In this document: positions 1 to 8,929 of the stretch, one piece after another
Numbering within the stretch: position 1 is the stretch's first letter
Layout: each line of letters begins with the position of its first letter
Assembly: GCA_016861165.1 (NCBI GenBank)
Contig: BOKV01000004.1
Span: 1-64,000 of the forward strand
Direction: 5' to 3'
From: Alphaproteobacteria bacterium
GTDB taxonomy: Bacteria; Pseudomonadota; Alphaproteobacteria; Rhizobiales; Rhizobiaceae
DNA length: 64,000 nt
Program-made: the position numbers and the translations under genes
Notes under the pieces: model-generated
The model's database searches: none
What the model was told of the DNA's origin: nothing
What the model saw: the letters and a program-made list of their open reading frames with translations, nothing else

Positions 1-15
1 GGGGGGGGGGGGGGG
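1..15. other. Run of 15 G at the window edge
   Basis: The window opens with 15 consecutive G residues followed by ordinary GC-rich sequence. Nothing coding can be tied to it. A homopolymer exactly at an edge is more likely a contig-end or polishing artefact than biology. Confidence 0.6.
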
Positions 16-81
16 ACGCCGGACTTCTTCGACTCGCGGAGACGACGCCTGCGTCTTGGCGGAGCGCCCCCAACACTCGGC

Positions 82-117
82 CGTCACCCTGGTTGCCATG
101 CAAACCGGGGTCCATTG
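82..117 (-). repeat. REP-like palindromic repeat, copy 1
   Basis: Read on the minus strand, this stretch matches the copy at 491-534 with only a few mismatches over about 33 bases (AATGGA, CCCGG, TTGCATGGCAACC, TGA). It has imperfect CCGG-type arms around a TTGCATGGCA centre. It lies just downstream of the GIY-YIG gene, which this copy and the next one flank in opposite orientations. Confidence 0.6.
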
Positions 118-136
118 CCCGCCCCGGCGCGCGCGA

Positions 137-421
137 TCAGACGAGGGTCGGGTAGAGGTCACGCCACTCCGGGTTCATTCCCTCGATCAGTTCGATCTTC
201 CAGCGCCGCCGCCAGCGCTTGATGCGCTTTTCCTCGGCGATGGCTTGCGTGATGTCGTCGTATTCCCGGTACCAGACGAGGCGCGTCACGCTATAGCGAG
301 CCGTGAAGCCGGGCAGCACCTTGTCGCGATGTTCCCACGCGCGCGTGGCGAGGTCCGCCGTCACGCCGGTGTAGAGCGTGCCGCCCTTGCGCGAGGCCAT
401 GATGTAGACGTAGCCGGACAT
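137..421 (-). CDS. GIY-YIG nuclease family protein
   Basis: This 94-residue protein is a stand-alone GIY-YIG domain of the small YhbQ/UvrC-like type. The signature is split as YVYIMA (residues 4-9) and YTGVT (17-21), followed by the conserved HR helix and the basic KRIKRWRR stretch typical of these single-domain proteins. The family has the fold of structure-specific endonucleases, but the cellular role of such short members is mostly unknown. It lies alone between REP-like repeats, a common setting for this family in alphaproteobacteria. The ATG at 421 gives a full-length domain. Family assignment is secure; function is not. Confidence 0.9.
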   Translation of the reverse strand: MSGYVYIMASRKGGTLYTGVTADLATRAWEHRDKVLPGFTARYSVTRLVWYREYDDITQAIAEEKRIKRWRRRWKIELIEGMNPEWRDLYPTLV

Positions 422-490
422 AAGCGACGATTGCGTTTGCCGGCGTTCGCGTCAACGCACGTGAATTGCTGCACCTGACGTATTCGCTGA

Positions 491-534
491 GGGGACAAAT
501 GGATCCCGGTTTGCATGGCAACCGGGATGACGCC
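491..534 (+). repeat. REP-like palindromic repeat, copy 2
   Basis: The unit starts GGGACAAATGGATCCCGG and ends CCGGGATGACGCC, so ATCCCGG and CCGGGAT form a hairpin around a TTGCATGGCA loop region. It is an inverted partner of the copy at 627-670 and a near match to the copy at 82-117. The 307-base stretch 422-728 holds this unit, its partner and a third hairpin, and I see no gene in it. Confidence 0.7.
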
Positions 535-626
535 GAGAATGGGGCGCTTTGTGGCGCCAAAATCCGGCGTCAGGTTGACGGCGTTACAGAGCCGATGACA
601 TTTGCAAGGCGGCACTTCCTTGCCCG

Positions 627-670
627 GCGTCATCCCGGCCGCTACCGCGAGCCGGGATCCATTTGTCCCT
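627..670 (-). repeat. REP-like palindromic repeat, copy 3
   Basis: On the minus strand it reads GGGACAAATGGATCCCGG, then a diverged centre, then CCGGGATGACGC: the same arms as the copy at 491-534 in opposite orientation, about 90 bases away. Conserved arms with a diverged loop are what hairpin-forming intergenic repeats show. Confidence 0.7.
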
Positions 671-719
671 CGGCGGAGAACGTGGTCGCGTTGGGCGCAA
701 TTGTTGCGTCACGGAATGG

Positions 720-742
720 ATCGTCGGGTCAAGCCCGACGAT
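720..742. repeat. Palindromic hairpin overlapping the 3' end of the ImmA-type gene
   Basis: ATCGTCGGG (720-728) and CCCGACGAT (734-742) form a perfect 9-bp stem with a 5-base loop. The minus-strand stop codon of the neighbouring peptidase gene (731-729) lies in the loop and adjacent stem edge, so one arm is translated as the protein's last residues. It may also act as a transcription end. Confidence 0.65.
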
Positions 743-1430
743 GATCTTCCGGCAGCGACTTAAACTTAAATCTATTTCGAACCTCTTGTTCACGCATGAA
801 CGCCAGTACCGCTGATGGAAGCTTTCGCCGTTGACCGCTCAATCGCCGACGTAGCGGGTCTGTTTCTGTGAATCGTATCTCAGCGGAGCGGAGGCTTATC
901 TGAAATTTCTCCGCAATCTCATTTGCCGAGGTCAGTGAAACGCAAGCATTGGTTGGAGCAAGAAGAAAGGCAGCAAACTTCGACGCCTGCGATTCACCAG
1001 TCCGCGATTTCAAGTTATGAAGAGGCGGACCGTAGGCACCACGTTTTTTTGCTTCAGTGGCTAAATTGTGCGCCTTTTCTCGTACAATACGACCGTTATG
1101 AAGCATTAAGTGACCCAACTCGTGAGCTAATACCATTCTTGCGTGGGGTTCGGACTCGTTTGCGGCAATATAGATCGAGTTGGCCACGACGATGCGAGGC
1201 GGATCAAACGTCGCATATGCTTCTTGGAAGTGGCCATCGTCAGAGAGCATTTCACTGTCAGGCATCACCAGCAGGCGAAAATTGGGTATCAATCTGACGA
1301 TATCGAATTCTAGTAAATTGATGATATCTAACGTGACATCATCGGAAATAGAAAGATTTGTTCGAACCTCACCAGCCCGTTTAGAGAGTTCTTTGATACT
1401 GATTTTTGACGCGATGAAGTCGGATGCCAT
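729..1430 (-). CDS. ImmA/IrrE-family metallo-endopeptidase
   Basis: This is a 233-residue zinc metallopeptidase of the ImmA/IrrE (COG2856) family. HELGH at residues 103-107, followed by LMLH, is the HExxH zinc site of the family, whose characterised members cleave or relieve a cognate HTH repressor (ImmA on ImmR, IrrE/PprI on DdrO). The partner here is the HTH gene immediately upstream. Two starts are possible: ATG at 1430, used here, or TTG at 1436, which overlaps the HTH stop codon by 4 bases. Either way the two genes form a tight operon. Base composition is visibly AT-richer than the neighbours, which suggests acquisition. The C-terminal residues are encoded by a palindromic repeat. Confidence 0.88.
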   Translation of the reverse strand: MASDFIASKISIKELSKRAGEVRTNLSISDDVTLDIINLLEFDIVRLIPNFRLLVMPDSEMLSDDGHFQEAYATFDPPRIVVANSIYIAANESEPHARMVLAHELGHLMLHNGRIVREKAHNLATEAKKRGAYGPPLHNLKSRTGESQASKFAAFLLAPTNACVSLTSANEIAEKFQISLRSAEIRFTETDPLRRRLSGQRRKLPSAVLAFMREQEVRNRFKFKSLPEDHRRA

Positions 1431-1432
1431 GT

Positions 1433-1708
1433 TCAACGCTTCCGGTAATCATCTAAATTGTGGACGTTGTCGTTAGCTGGACGCCGATTGGTCGGCTGCT
1501 TTGTAGCAACAAAGGAATCAACTGAGACACCAAGACGTCGCTCAATGACCTCGGCAAGTTGCCTTCCCGGTTTGCTTTGTCCACATACTACCGAACTAAC
1601 ATAGTGGGGTTCGACTTCTGCAAGCTGGGCAAGTTGGTAGTAAGTGTACCCTACTTGCTTGAGGCGTGCGTCAACGGCATCGCCGTACTTTTCCCAATCG
1701 TAGGTCAT
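1433..1708 (-). CDS. XRE-like HTH protein paired with the ImmA-type peptidase
   Basis: This 91-residue protein has a helix-turn-helix at about residues 20-50 (YYQLAQLAEV, then VVCGQSKPGRQ, and an ERRLGV helix end), as in Cro/CI-type repressors. I chose the ATG at 1708 because GGAG lies about 8 bases upstream and the residues before it are low-complexity read-through into the nrdJ 3' region. It leads a two-gene unit with the HExxH peptidase and ends only 14 bases from the nrdJ stop codon. By analogy with ImmR/ImmA and DdrO/IrrE it is probably a repressor cleaved or inactivated by its partner. This is inference from family and context. Composition is AT-rich like its partner. Confidence 0.8.
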   Translation of the reverse strand: MTYDWEKYGDAVDARLKQVGYTYYQLAQLAEVEPHYVSSVVCGQSKPGRQLAEVIERRLGVSVDSFVATKQPTNRRPANDNVHNLDDYRKR

Positions 1709-1722
1709 CGGTGCGGCTCCTA

Positions 1723-4700
1723 TTACGAACACCCGCTGGTCGCCCCGCACGTGTCGCACTTCTCGCAGGTACCGTTCCTGACCATGGTGAAGTTGCCGCA
1801 TTCGGTGCAGGAATTGCCGGTGTAGCCCTGCATCAGCGCCTGGCGGCGCCGGTCCTCGGCCAGGCGGCGCTCGGCCCTGATCTCCTCGGCCACCTGCTCG
1901 GCGGCGAGCCGCGCGATTGTCTCGGCCGTCGTCTCCGGCTCGGGCGCCGTCTCGCCCTGCGGCGGCGCGTCGGGAACGTAGTCGCGCTTGAAGGCCGACG
2001 GCTCCTCGTCGAGGCGCACGGCGGTGGCGATCTGGGCGACGCGTGCTGTCAGCGGCCCGCCGGCGCCGCGCGCGGTGATGACCGGCGGCCGGGCCGGCGC
2101 CGGCGCGCCCGCCTGGCCCTTCGGCTCGGCCGTGCCGGCGGCGCCCGGCTTGACCACGGCGAGCTTGTGGCCGCGCACGAGCCCCTTGGAGACGGGCTGG
2201 GCCTTGCCTTCCTCCACGCCGCGGCCGAGCGCGGTGTTGGAGAAGTTGGAGGTGTCGACATGCGCCAGATCGTGGCGGCCGAGATAGGAGACGGCGAGCT
2301 CGCGGAAGATGTAGTCGAGGATCGAGGTGGCGTTCTTGATCGCGTCGTTGCCGGTGACCATGCCGGCCGGCTCGAAGCGGGTGAAGGTGAAGGCCTCGAC
2401 ATATTCCTCCAGCGGCACGCCATATTGCAGGCCGAGCGAGACGGCGATGGCGAAATTGTTCATCATCGCGCGGAATGCCGCCCCCTCCTTGTGCATGTCG
2501 ATGAAGATCTCGCCAAGCCGACCGTCATCATATTCGCCGGTGCGGACATAGACCTTGTGGCCGCCGACCACCGCCTTCTGCGTGTAGCCCTTGCGCCGGT
2601 CGGGCAGCTTCTCGCGCTCGCGCACCGCCTTCTCGACGATGCGCTCGACGACGCGCTCGCTGACCTTCTCGGCCAATAGCGCGGCGCGGGCGGCGGCCGG
2701 CGCCTCGATCAGCTCCTCGATCGCCTCCTCATCGTCCTCGTCCTCGATCAGCGCCGCCGACAGCGGCTGCGACAGTTTCGAGCCGTCGCGGTAGAGCGCG
2801 TTGGCCTTGAGCCCCAGCTTCCACGACAGCATGTAGGCGTTCATGCAGTCCTCGACGGTGGCCTCGTTGGGCATGTTGATCGTCTTGGAGATGGCGCCGG
2901 AGATGAAGGGCTGGGCCGCGGCCATCATGCGGATGTGGCTTTCCACCGACAGCGCGCGCTTGCCCCGGCGCCCGCAGGGGGCGGCGCAGTCGAACACGGG
3001 CAGGTGCTCGGGCCTGAGCCCCGGCGCCCCCTCGAGCGTCATCGCCCCGCAGCAATGGAGGTTGGCCGCCTCGATCTCCTTGCGGGTGAAGCCGATCGCC
3101 GCGAGCAGGTCGAGCGAGAAGTCGTCGAGCTGCTCGGTGCCGAGCTTGAGCACGTCGCGGCAGAAGGCCTCGCCGAGCGTGTGGCGGTTGAACGCGAACT
3201 TGATGTCGAAGGCGGAGGCAAGTCCCGCCTCGACGGCGTCGATCTCGCGCGCGGTGAAGCCTTTCGCCATAAGCGCGGCGTGGTTGACGCCCGGCGCGTC
3301 CTTCAGCGTGGCGTGGCCGACGGCATAGTCGACGATCGCCTTGATCTCGGCCGCGCCATAGCCGAGCACGGCGAGCGCCTCCGGCACGGCGCGGTTGATG
3401 ATCTTGAAATAGCCGCCGCCGGCGAGCTTCTTGAACTTGACCAGCGCGAAATCGGGCTCGATGCCGGTGGTGTCGCAGTCCATGACCAGGCCGATGGTGC
3501 CGGTCGGCGCGATGACGGTCGTCTGCGCGTTGCGGTAGCCATGGGCTTCGCCGAGCGCCACGGCGCGATCCCAGGCGGCCCTGGCATGGCTGATCAGGCG
3601 CGCGTCCGGGCAGGAGGCGTGGTCGAGCGCCACCGGCGCCGTGCGCAGGCCCTCATAGCCCTGCGTCTCGCCATGGGCGGCGCGGCGGTGGTTGCGCATG
3701 ACGCGCAGCATCGCCTCGCGATTGGCTTCGTATTCGGGGAACGGGCCCATCTCGCCGGCCATCTCGGCCGAAGTGGCGTAGCAGACGCCGGTCATGACGG
3801 CCGAGATGGCGCCGCAGATGGCGCGCGCGGCATCCGAATCATAGGGGATGCCCGACGTCATCAGCAGGCCGCCGATATTGGCGAAGCCAAGGCCGGTGGT
3901 GCGGTAGTCGTAGGAGAGCCTGGCGATCTGGCGCGAGGGAAACTGCGCCATCATCACCGAGATTTCGAGCACGACCATCCACAGCCGGCAGGCATGCTCG
4001 AAGGCCTCGACGTCGAAGGCGAGCGGGTCGGCATGGCTGGCCTTCGCCTTGTCCCGGAAGGCGAGCAGGTTGAGCGAGGCGAGGTTGCAGGCCGTGTCGT
4101 CGAGGAACATGTATTCCGAGCACGGATTCGAGGCGCGGATCGCCCCCCCGGCCGGGCAGGTGTGCCAGTCGTTCATGGTGGTGTTGAAGTGCAGGCCCGG
4201 ATCGGCCGAGGCCCAGGCGGCGTTGCCGATCCGCTCCCACAGTTCGCGGGCGCGCACCGTCTTCATCACCCGCCCGTCGAGCCGGGCGGTGAGGTTCCAG
4301 GTGCCGTCGGCCTCGACGGCGGCGAGGAAGTCGTCCCGGACCGACACCGAATTGTTGGAGTTCTGGCCGGAGACGGTCAGATAGGCCTCCGAATCCCAGT
4401 CGGTGTCGAAGACCGGGAAGTCGATGTCGGTGTAGCCCTGGCGGGCGAACTGGATGACGCGCTTGATGTAGTTCTCCGGCACGGCGTTCTTCTTGGCCGC
4501 GCGGATCTCGCGCTTCAGCGCCGTGTTGACCCTGGGGTCGAAGCAGTCGTCGTCATGGCCGTCGCAGTTGACGCAGGCCTTCATGATCGCCTTGAGGTGG
4601 CGGGCGACGACGCGCGAGCCGGCGACGAGGGCGGCGACCTTCTTCTCCTCGTGCACCTTCCAGTCGATATAGTCCTCGATGTCGGGGTGATCGATGTCGA

Positions 4701-5547
4701 CCACCACCATCTTGGCGGCGCGCCGGGTGGTGCCGCCCGACTTGATGGCGCCGGCGGCGCGGTCGCCGATCTTCAGGAAGCTCATCAGTCCGGACGACCT
4801 GCCGCCGCCCGACAGCTTCTCGCCCTCGCCGCGCAGCGCGGAGAAATTGGTGCCGGTGCCGGAGCCGTATTTGAACAGGCGCGCCTCGCGCACCCACAGG
4901 TCCATGATGCCGTTCTCGTTGACGAGATCGTCATTGACCGACTGGATGAAGCAGGCATGCGGCTGCGGGTGCTCGTAGGCCGATTTCGACCGGGTGAGCT
5001 TGCCGGTGAACGGATCGACGTAGAAATGGCCCTGGCCGGGGCCGTCGATGCCGTAGGCCCAGTGCAGGCCGGTGTTGAACCATTGCGGCGAATTGGGCGC
5101 CACCTTCTGGGTGGCCAGCATGTAGGCGAGCTCGTCGAAGAAGGCGCGCGCGTCGGCCTCGCGGTCGAAATAGCCGCCCTTCCAGCCCCAATAGGTCCAG
5201 GTGCCGGCCAGCCGGTCGAAGACCTGGCGGGCGTCGCGCTCGCCGACATGGCGCTCCGCCGCCGGCAGTTCGGCGAGCGCGGCCTCGTCGGCCACCGAGC
5301 GCCACAGCCAGGACGGGACGTCGTTTTCCTCGACCTTCCTCAGCCGCGCCGGCACGCCGGCCTTGCGGAAATATTTCTGCGCCAGGATGTCGGCGGCGAC
5401 CTGGCTCCAGGCCCTGGGCACGGCAATGCCTTCCAGCCGGAAGACGACCGAACCGTCGGGATTGCGGATCTCGCTCGTCGCCGTGCGGAATTCGATGTCC
5501 TCGTAGGGCGACTGCCCCGCCCTGGTGTAGCGCCGCTCGATGCGCAT
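1723..5547 (-). CDS. nrdJ: Vitamin B12-dependent (class II) ribonucleotide reductase
   Basis: This 1274-residue class II ribonucleotide reductase reduces ribonucleotides to deoxyribonucleotides using adenosylcobalamin to start the thiyl radical, and so needs no oxygen. Supporting motifs are [10 protein letters not shown], the NPCSE active-site loop, an ATP-cone-like N-terminal part, and a cysteine-rich tail (CxxC ... CEKCDTCG) that acts as thiol shuttle and metal site. Length matches the large alphaproteobacterial form. The ATG at 5547 follows AGGGGTGA on the coding strand; an in-frame codon nine residues upstream lacks this support. A pair of NrdR-like boxes lies about 170-215 bases upstream. 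No nrdAB genes are in the window. Confidence 0.97.
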   Translation of the reverse strand: MRIERRYTRAGQSPYEDIEFRTATSEIRNPDGSVVFRLEGIAVPRAWSQVAADILAQKYFRKAGVPARLRKVEENDVPSWLWRSVADEAALAELPAAERHVGERDARQVFDRLAGTWTYWGWKGGYFDREADARAFFDELAYMLATQKVAPNSPQWFNTGLHWAYGIDGPGQGHFYVDPFTGKLTRSKSAYEHPQPHACFIQSVNDDLVNENGIMDLWVREARLFKYGSGTGTNFSALRGEGEKLSGGGRSSGLMSFLKIGDRAAGAIKSGGTTRRAAKMVVVDIDHPDIEDYIDWKVHEEKKVAALVAGSRVVARHLKAIMKACVNCDGHDDDCFDPRVNTALKREIRAAKKNAVPENYIKRVIQFARQGYTDIDFPVFDTDWDSEAYLTVSGQNSNNSVSVRDDFLAAVEADGTWNLTARLDGRVMKTVRARELWERIGNAAWASADPGLHFNTTMNDWHTCPAGGAIRASNPCSEYMFLDDTACNLASLNLLAFRDKAKASHADPLAFDVEAFEHACRLWMVVLEISVMMAQFPSRQIARLSYDYRTTGLGFANIGGLLMTSGIPYDSDAARAICGAISAVMTGVCYATSAEMAGEMGPFPEYEANREAMLRVMRNHRRAAHGETQGYEGLRTAPVALDHASCPDARLISHARAAWDRAVALGEAHGYRNAQTTVIAPTGTIGLVMDCDTTGIEPDFALVKFKKLAGGGYFKIINRAVPEALAVLGYGAAEIKAIVDYAVGHATLKDAPGVNHAALMAKGFTAREIDAVEAGLASAFDIKFAFNRHTLGEAFCRDVLKLGTEQLDDFSLDLLAAIGFTRKEIEAANLHCCGAMTLEGAPGLRPEHLPVFDCAAPCGRRGKRALSVESHIRMMAAAQPFISGAISKTINMPNEATVEDCMNAYMLSWKLGLKANALYRDGSKLSQPLSAALIEDEDDEEAIEELIEAPAAARAALLAEKVSERVVERIVEKAVREREKLPDRRKGYTQKAVVGGHKVYVRTGEYDDGRLGEIFIDMHKEGAAFRAMMNNFAIAVSLGLQYGVPLEEYVEAFTFTRFEPAGMVTGNDAIKNATSILDYIFRELAVSYLGRHDLAHVDTSNFSNTALGRGVEEGKAQPVSKGLVRGHKLAVVKPGAAGTAEPKGQAGAPAPARPPVITARGAGGPLTARVAQIATAVRLDEEPSAFKRDYVPDAPPQGETAPEPETTAETIARLAAEQVAEEIRAERRLAEDRRRQALMQGYTGNSCTECGNFTMVRNGTCEKCDTCGATSGCS

Positions 5548-5716
5548 TTCGTTCACCCCTTCCGTGCCGCCCATTCCACGCCCGCAACCGGGCAGGAAAT
5601 GGGCAAGGTTCCGCCGCTTGCCGGCAAGCGCGTGCCGCCGGCCCTGGTCCAGTTTCCCCGTTTAGCTTTTCTGGTGTTTCCGCCGCGCCGCCTCTCGGCG
5701 AGCGGACAACAGTCGG

Positions 5717-5763
5717 AAACTATATATAGTCGCTACGCTGAACGCAAACACTAAATATAGGGT
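5717..5763 (-). promoter_or_regulatory. Tandem NrdR boxes upstream of nrdJ
   Basis: Two sites resembling the NrdR operator (ACACTATATATAGTGT type) lie at 5717-5732 (AAACTATATATAGTCG) and 5748-5763 (ACACTAAATATAGGGT). Equivalent bases are 31 bp apart, three helical turns, which is the usual arrangement of paired NrdR boxes. They lie upstream of nrdJ on the same intergenic side as its start. NrdR is the ATP/dATP-sensing repressor of ribonucleotide reductase genes. The sequence match is direct; regulation is inferred. Confidence 0.82.
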
Positions 5764-6256
5764 TAATGTGCCGATTTCCCCCGAGATTCACGTCCGTCCG
5801 TGAGCAGAGTCGGAATCCCGCTCCAGCGCGGCGCGGCGTGCAGCAACGCAATCCCGTTCCCCGGGCGCAGGCCCGGAGTTTCCGCATGCGACGGACACTG
5901 GTGAGGGAAGGGACCTTTCATGGTCCCGGCGACGCCCGGCCTGGAAGCTGGGCCGCCCCGACCCGACTCTACGAAACTCGATGGCGAGGACGGTAAGGTG
6001 ACTCGGATTTGCGCGTCAAGGACTTGTTACAATTAAATCCCGGCCCACCAGATGTTGTGGCTATCCTGTGGATTTCGGTTCCATGTTCCCGTGCGGAATA
6101 CGCTTTCGGTTCAACGGTTTGACGGCGGGAATTGCGGTTGCGCAAGAGCGCTTTCATGGCTTCCCGATGCCTTTGCCGCCCGCGATCGATTCGCTGCGAG
6201 GGCGGTGGAGAAGTACCAGCCGAACCGTTGGAATCATGGCGCTTGCGCAGGCCGGG
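5764..6256. other. Intergenic region without recognisable gene
   Basis: Between the NrdR boxes and the dispersed repeat at 6257 I see no convincing coding sequence. The short open frames here are arginine/proline-rich and lack ribosome binding sites. Composition is somewhat more AT-rich than the genes on either side. Confidence 0.5.
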
Positions 6257-6353
6257 TCATCCGGCCAAGCGACAACGCGAGGCGGACAAGATGATGCGGG
6301 AAAACCGACTGATGGAGCAAAATCCCGGTCCCGCTGGATCGGGCCTTGCTCTA
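6257..6353 (+). repeat. Dispersed intergenic repeat A, copy 1 (diverged)
   Basis: A core of about 60 bases (TCATCCGGCCAAGCG ... AGGCGGACAAGATGATGCG) is followed by a hairpin whose arms are GAGCAA/TTGCTC and TCCCG/CGGG (6315-6351). The same core-plus-hairpin arrangement, reversed, is seen at 8405-8501. Shorter matches to the core occur at 8930-8990 and 59917-59976. This is the most diverged of the four cores. Confidence 0.65.
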
Positions 6354-6411
6354 AGGTGCGGCCGCAGCCAAGTCCACGGCCGGCCGCCGAGAATGGCACC
6401 TGGAGAGCCAC

Positions 6412-6693
6412 TTGAAGCGCGCGTTTCTATTCGGGCTCACGACCCAACTGGTCCTGGTTGGCGGGGTCTTTCTTGTTCTTGATGATCTGATGCTTCCCGG
6501 GACGCAGTCTCCGGTCATTGGCGTTGTCGCGTTGTGTCTGGGGGCCGCAAGCGCATTTCTCGCGTGGAAAGCGACGCCTCATCCGTCCTGGCTGGTCGCG
6601 ACCGGGATGTGGCTTGCAGGCTTTCTTGCCATCTACGCTGCAATCCCTGTCCTTGAGCTCGCTTTCGTGCTGATCGCAGGGGCCCTGAACTGA
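6412..6693 (+). CDS. Small integral membrane protein, unknown function
   Basis: This 93-residue hydrophobic protein has about three membrane segments: residues 5-25, 34-50 and 58-90, the last long enough to be two. It begins with TTG at 6412, preceded by GGAGAG at a good distance; no ATG gives a better fit. I do not recognise a family. It lies alone between a dispersed repeat and the convergent gpt gene, and its composition is less GC-rich than its neighbours. It is plausible as a real gene because of the regular hydrophobic pattern and ribosome binding site, but there is no functional clue. Confidence 0.55.
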   Translation: MKRAFLFGLTTQLVLVGGVFLVLDDLMLPGTQSPVIGVVALCLGAASAFLAWKATPHPSWLVATGMWLAGFLAIYAAIPVLELAFVLIAGALN

Positions 6694-6773
6694 CCTGTCG
6701 TCCAGTTGCCGGCCGGCCCGTGCGTTCGGCGCAAGGGAGCGGAACCGTCCGTCGAGTCGGGCGCGCCCGCGTT

Positions 6774-7289
6774 TCACCCGTCCTTGCGGCCCGAGATCGG
6801 CGCGGTGTAGGCGAGATCGAGGTCCCAGGGGAAATAGATCCAGGTGTCCTGGCTGACCTCGGTCACATAGGTGTCGGCCATCGGCACGCCCTTGGGCTTG
6901 GCGTAGACGGTGGCGACGTGCGCCTTGGGCAGGATTTCGCGCACCTTGGCCGCCGTCTTGCCGGTGTCGGTCAGGTCGTCGACGACGAGGATGCCTTCGC
7001 CCGTGCCGCCCGACTGGGCGACCAGCTCCGGAGCGATTCCCTTGAGCACGACCAGGTCGCCCTGGTCCTTGTAGTCGTGGTAGGAGGCGATGCAGATCGT
7101 CTCGATGGTGCGTATCCCCAGTTCGCGCGCGATGATCGCCGCCGGCACCAGCCCGCCGCGGGTGATGGTGACGATCGCCCGCCACGGCCCGTTGGCCTCG
7201 GCCGTGCCGGCCAGCCGCCAGGCGAGCGCCTTGCAGTCGCGGTGGAACTGGTCCCAGGAAACGGGAAAGGCTTTCTGCGACGGGCTCAT
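6774..7289 (-). CDS. gpt: Xanthine phosphoribosyltransferase
   Basis: This 171-residue type I phosphoribosyltransferase resembles E. coli Gpt, which makes XMP or GMP from xanthine or guanine and PRPP in purine salvage. [12 protein letters not shown] is the PRPP-binding motif, and [15 protein letters not shown] carries the pyrophosphate-binding loop. The C-terminal WIYFPWD is typical of Gpt. I start it at the ATG at 7289, preceded by GGGGAG; the longer open frame adds 27 residues that do not look like Gpt. It is a single gene running convergent with the small membrane protein. Confidence 0.93.
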   Translation of the reverse strand: MSPSQKAFPVSWDQFHRDCKALAWRLAGTAEANGPWRAIVTITRGGLVPAAIIARELGIRTIETICIASYHDYKDQGDLVVLKGIAPELVAQSGGTGEGILVVDDLTDTGKTAAKVREILPKAHVATVYAKPKGVPMADTYVTEVSQDTWIYFPWDLDLAYTAPISGRKDG

Positions 7290-7407
7290 CGATTCGGCTC
7301 CCCAAGCGGCCAGCAGGAGCCGGTCGATTAGCGCAGCCGCGTGCGCCGCGCAAACCGCTTGGCCATCCAAACCGTCTCCGGGAGGCGCCCCGCCTGTGGA
7401 TCGCCGG

Positions 7408-7923
7408 TCAGCCGCGCTGGCGGGCCGGCTTCAGCATCCTGACCAGCACATCGTTCCTGGCGACGAAGTGCTGCCAGAGCGCGCCCAGCGCGTGCAAGGC
7501 GACGAACACGACGATCGCCGGCTTGGCCATCTCGTGCAACTCGGCCGCCGCCCCGACGCCGCCATACCAGGCGAGCGCGCCCGAAACGGGCATGCCGAAG
7601 ATGACGAGATAGAGGACGAAATGGGTGAGGCGCGCGATCCATTTCTGCGCGGCACTTTCGCCGGCCGGCGCCGGCGGCGCGCCGTAGCGCAGGCGCAGGC
7701 CCAAGCGCAGCAGCGCCAGCCCCAGCACGGCCAGCCCGACATAGACATGGACATTGGCGCCGAACGTCGCCTCGGGCGAGGCTTCGACGCCGCGCCGCAA
7801 GGCACGCCAGGCTTCGGCGATCTGTTCGCCGAACACCACCTGGTAGACGACGAGGGCCGCGATCAGCCAGTGGAGGATGATCTGGGCGGCTGAATAGCCT
7901 TGCGGCCGGGACCGGGAGACCAT
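7408..7923 (-). CDS. Cytochrome b561 family protein
   Basis: This 171-residue four-helix membrane protein belongs to the bacterial cytochrome b561 family, which carries two b-type hemes and passes electrons between quinol and periplasmic acceptors, or acts as a superoxide:ubiquinone oxidoreductase (CybB). Histidines sit in the expected helices: ILHW near residue 16, VHVY in helix 2, LTHF in helix 3 and [11 protein letters not shown] in helix 4. The ATG at 7923 has GGAGAAG upstream. It forms a minus-strand neighbour of gpt with a 118-base gap, so co-transcription is uncertain. Physiological partner unknown. Confidence 0.9.
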   Translation of the reverse strand: MVSRSRPQGYSAAQIILHWLIAALVVYQVVFGEQIAEAWRALRRGVEASPEATFGANVHVYVGLAVLGLALLRLGLRLRYGAPPAPAGESAAQKWIARLTHFVLYLVIFGMPVSGALAWYGGVGAAAELHEMAKPAIVVFVALHALGALWQHFVARNDVLVRMLKPARQRG

Positions 7924-8161
7924 GGCGTTCTTCTCCGAGAGCGGATGGGAGGATGACGGCACCGTTTCGCCGACGGCGCGGGCGCCGGCCTTGATCCAGG
8001 ACAAATGGAGAAGAGTTAATGTTTGCGGCCGGTTGGCCGCCGGCGCTGGCGTTTTCGCCCGGCCGGGGAGGGGCCGGGGCCTGCGGCAATGCGGATTCCG
8101 ATTGCACCCGCCCGGCGCCGGCAGGATAATGCCGGCGGGCAACCAAGGGGAGTAGACTTCG

Positions 8162-8404
8162 ATGGAAGGCGTCAAACCGGTCGCGACCTGGCGCAAGGTC
8201 GTCGCGGCGATCCTCGACTTTCTGACCATCTTCTTCGTCGCCGGCTACGTCATCGCGCTCCTGACCGGCAACACGACGGAAGGCGGCTTCCAGCTCAACG
8301 GCATGCCGGCGCTGGTGCTGTTCATCGTCATCATCGCCTATTTCTGGCTGGGCATGCGCTATGCCGGCGGCACCCTCTGGCAGCGCATCCTGAAGACACG
8401 CTAG
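8162..8404 (+). CDS. Short RDD-like membrane protein
   Basis: This 80-residue protein has two membrane helices (about residues 13-35 and 48-66). The N-terminal WRKVVAAILDF and the C-terminal YAGGTLWQRILK resemble the ends of an RDD domain, a family of small membrane proteins of mostly unknown function, some linked to transport. GGGGAG lies upstream of the ATG. Its stop codon is followed at once by dispersed repeat A (8405-8501). Confidence 0.75.
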   Translation: MEGVKPVATWRKVVAAILDFLTIFFVAGYVIALLTGNTTEGGFQLNGMPALVLFIVIIAYFWLGMRYAGGTLWQRILKTR

Positions 8405-8501
8405 AGCCGAATCCGATCCAACGGGACCGGCTTTCCGCTCTATCTATTTGTTTTGTCGCATCATCCTGTCCGCCTCGCGTTGCCGCTCGGCGGGATGAGG
8501 C
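8405..8501 (-). repeat. Dispersed intergenic repeat A, copy 2
   Basis: This unit begins at the base after the RDD-like stop codon. The first part (8405-8440) is a hairpin with GAGC-type arms; the second (8441-8501) is a 61-base core nearly identical to 8930-8990 (TATCTATTTGTTTTGTCGCA ... CGGGATGAGGC). Position immediately 3' of a gene suggests a role in transcription end or mRNA stability. Confidence 0.8.
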
Positions 8502-8657
8502 CCCAGGCCGGCCGGGCGCGGCCGAACGGTGCCCGAAACCGGCGCCGCAGGGCGGCGCTCCGGACCGACCGCGAGGCCCGCGCCGGCGGCCGCGCCATCA
8601 CCGCAATGTGACCTAGCGCACGCTTTACAGGGGCGGGGGACCTTATACTTTCGTATT

Positions 8658-8894
8658 ATGGACCCGAAGCACCCCATGTCCTGGCATGCCGCCGGCATCT
8701 TTTCCGGCCTGCTGACGGTCGCGCTGCGGCTCGCCGTCATCTATGGCGTCATCAGCGCCGGCTACTACACCTATGCCTGGTTCGGCACCGACTGGTTCCG
8801 CGTCTTCGTGCTGGCGGCGATCGCCTTGTGCCTGCATCTGGAAATCCGCCGCATCGAGCGAGCCTTCCCCGAGGACGCCGATCGCCGGCGCTAG
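8658..8894 (+). CDS. Small two-helix membrane protein, unknown function
   Basis: This 78-residue protein has a hydrophobic segment at about 14-37 and another at 47-62, then a charged tail (EIRRIERAF). No family is recognised. The ATG at 8658 lacks a clear Shine-Dalgarno sequence, the nearest purine-rich stretch being over 15 bases upstream, so it may be weakly translated or use the ATG at 8676. It is flanked by two near-identical repeat A cores on the same strand (8441-8501 and 8930-8990), which could recombine and remove it. Confidence 0.55.
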   Translation: MDPKHPMSWHAAGIFSGLLTVALRLAVIYGVISAGYYTYAWFGTDWFRVFVLAAIALCLHLEIRRIERAFPEDADRRR

Positions 8895-8929
8895 CGTAAG
8901 ACCCGGTCCGGACGGATCGGAATTTGCCC

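Noticed and set aside
1-15. Poly-G run as a biological element
   Set aside because: Its place at the exact sequence edge points to an assembly artefact.
5548-5716. Cobalamin riboswitch in the nrdJ leader
   Set aside because: I looked for B12-box-like conserved blocks on the minus strand and found none; a covariance search would settle it.
2935-5754. 939-codon open frame on the plus strand across nrdJ
   Set aside because: It is the GC-driven antisense frame of a very well supported nrdJ; the translation is Arg/Gly/Ala-rich without motifs.
5766-5996. 76-codon open frame next to the NrdR boxes
   Set aside because: Arg/Pro-rich, no ribosome binding site, no hydrophobic or domain pattern.
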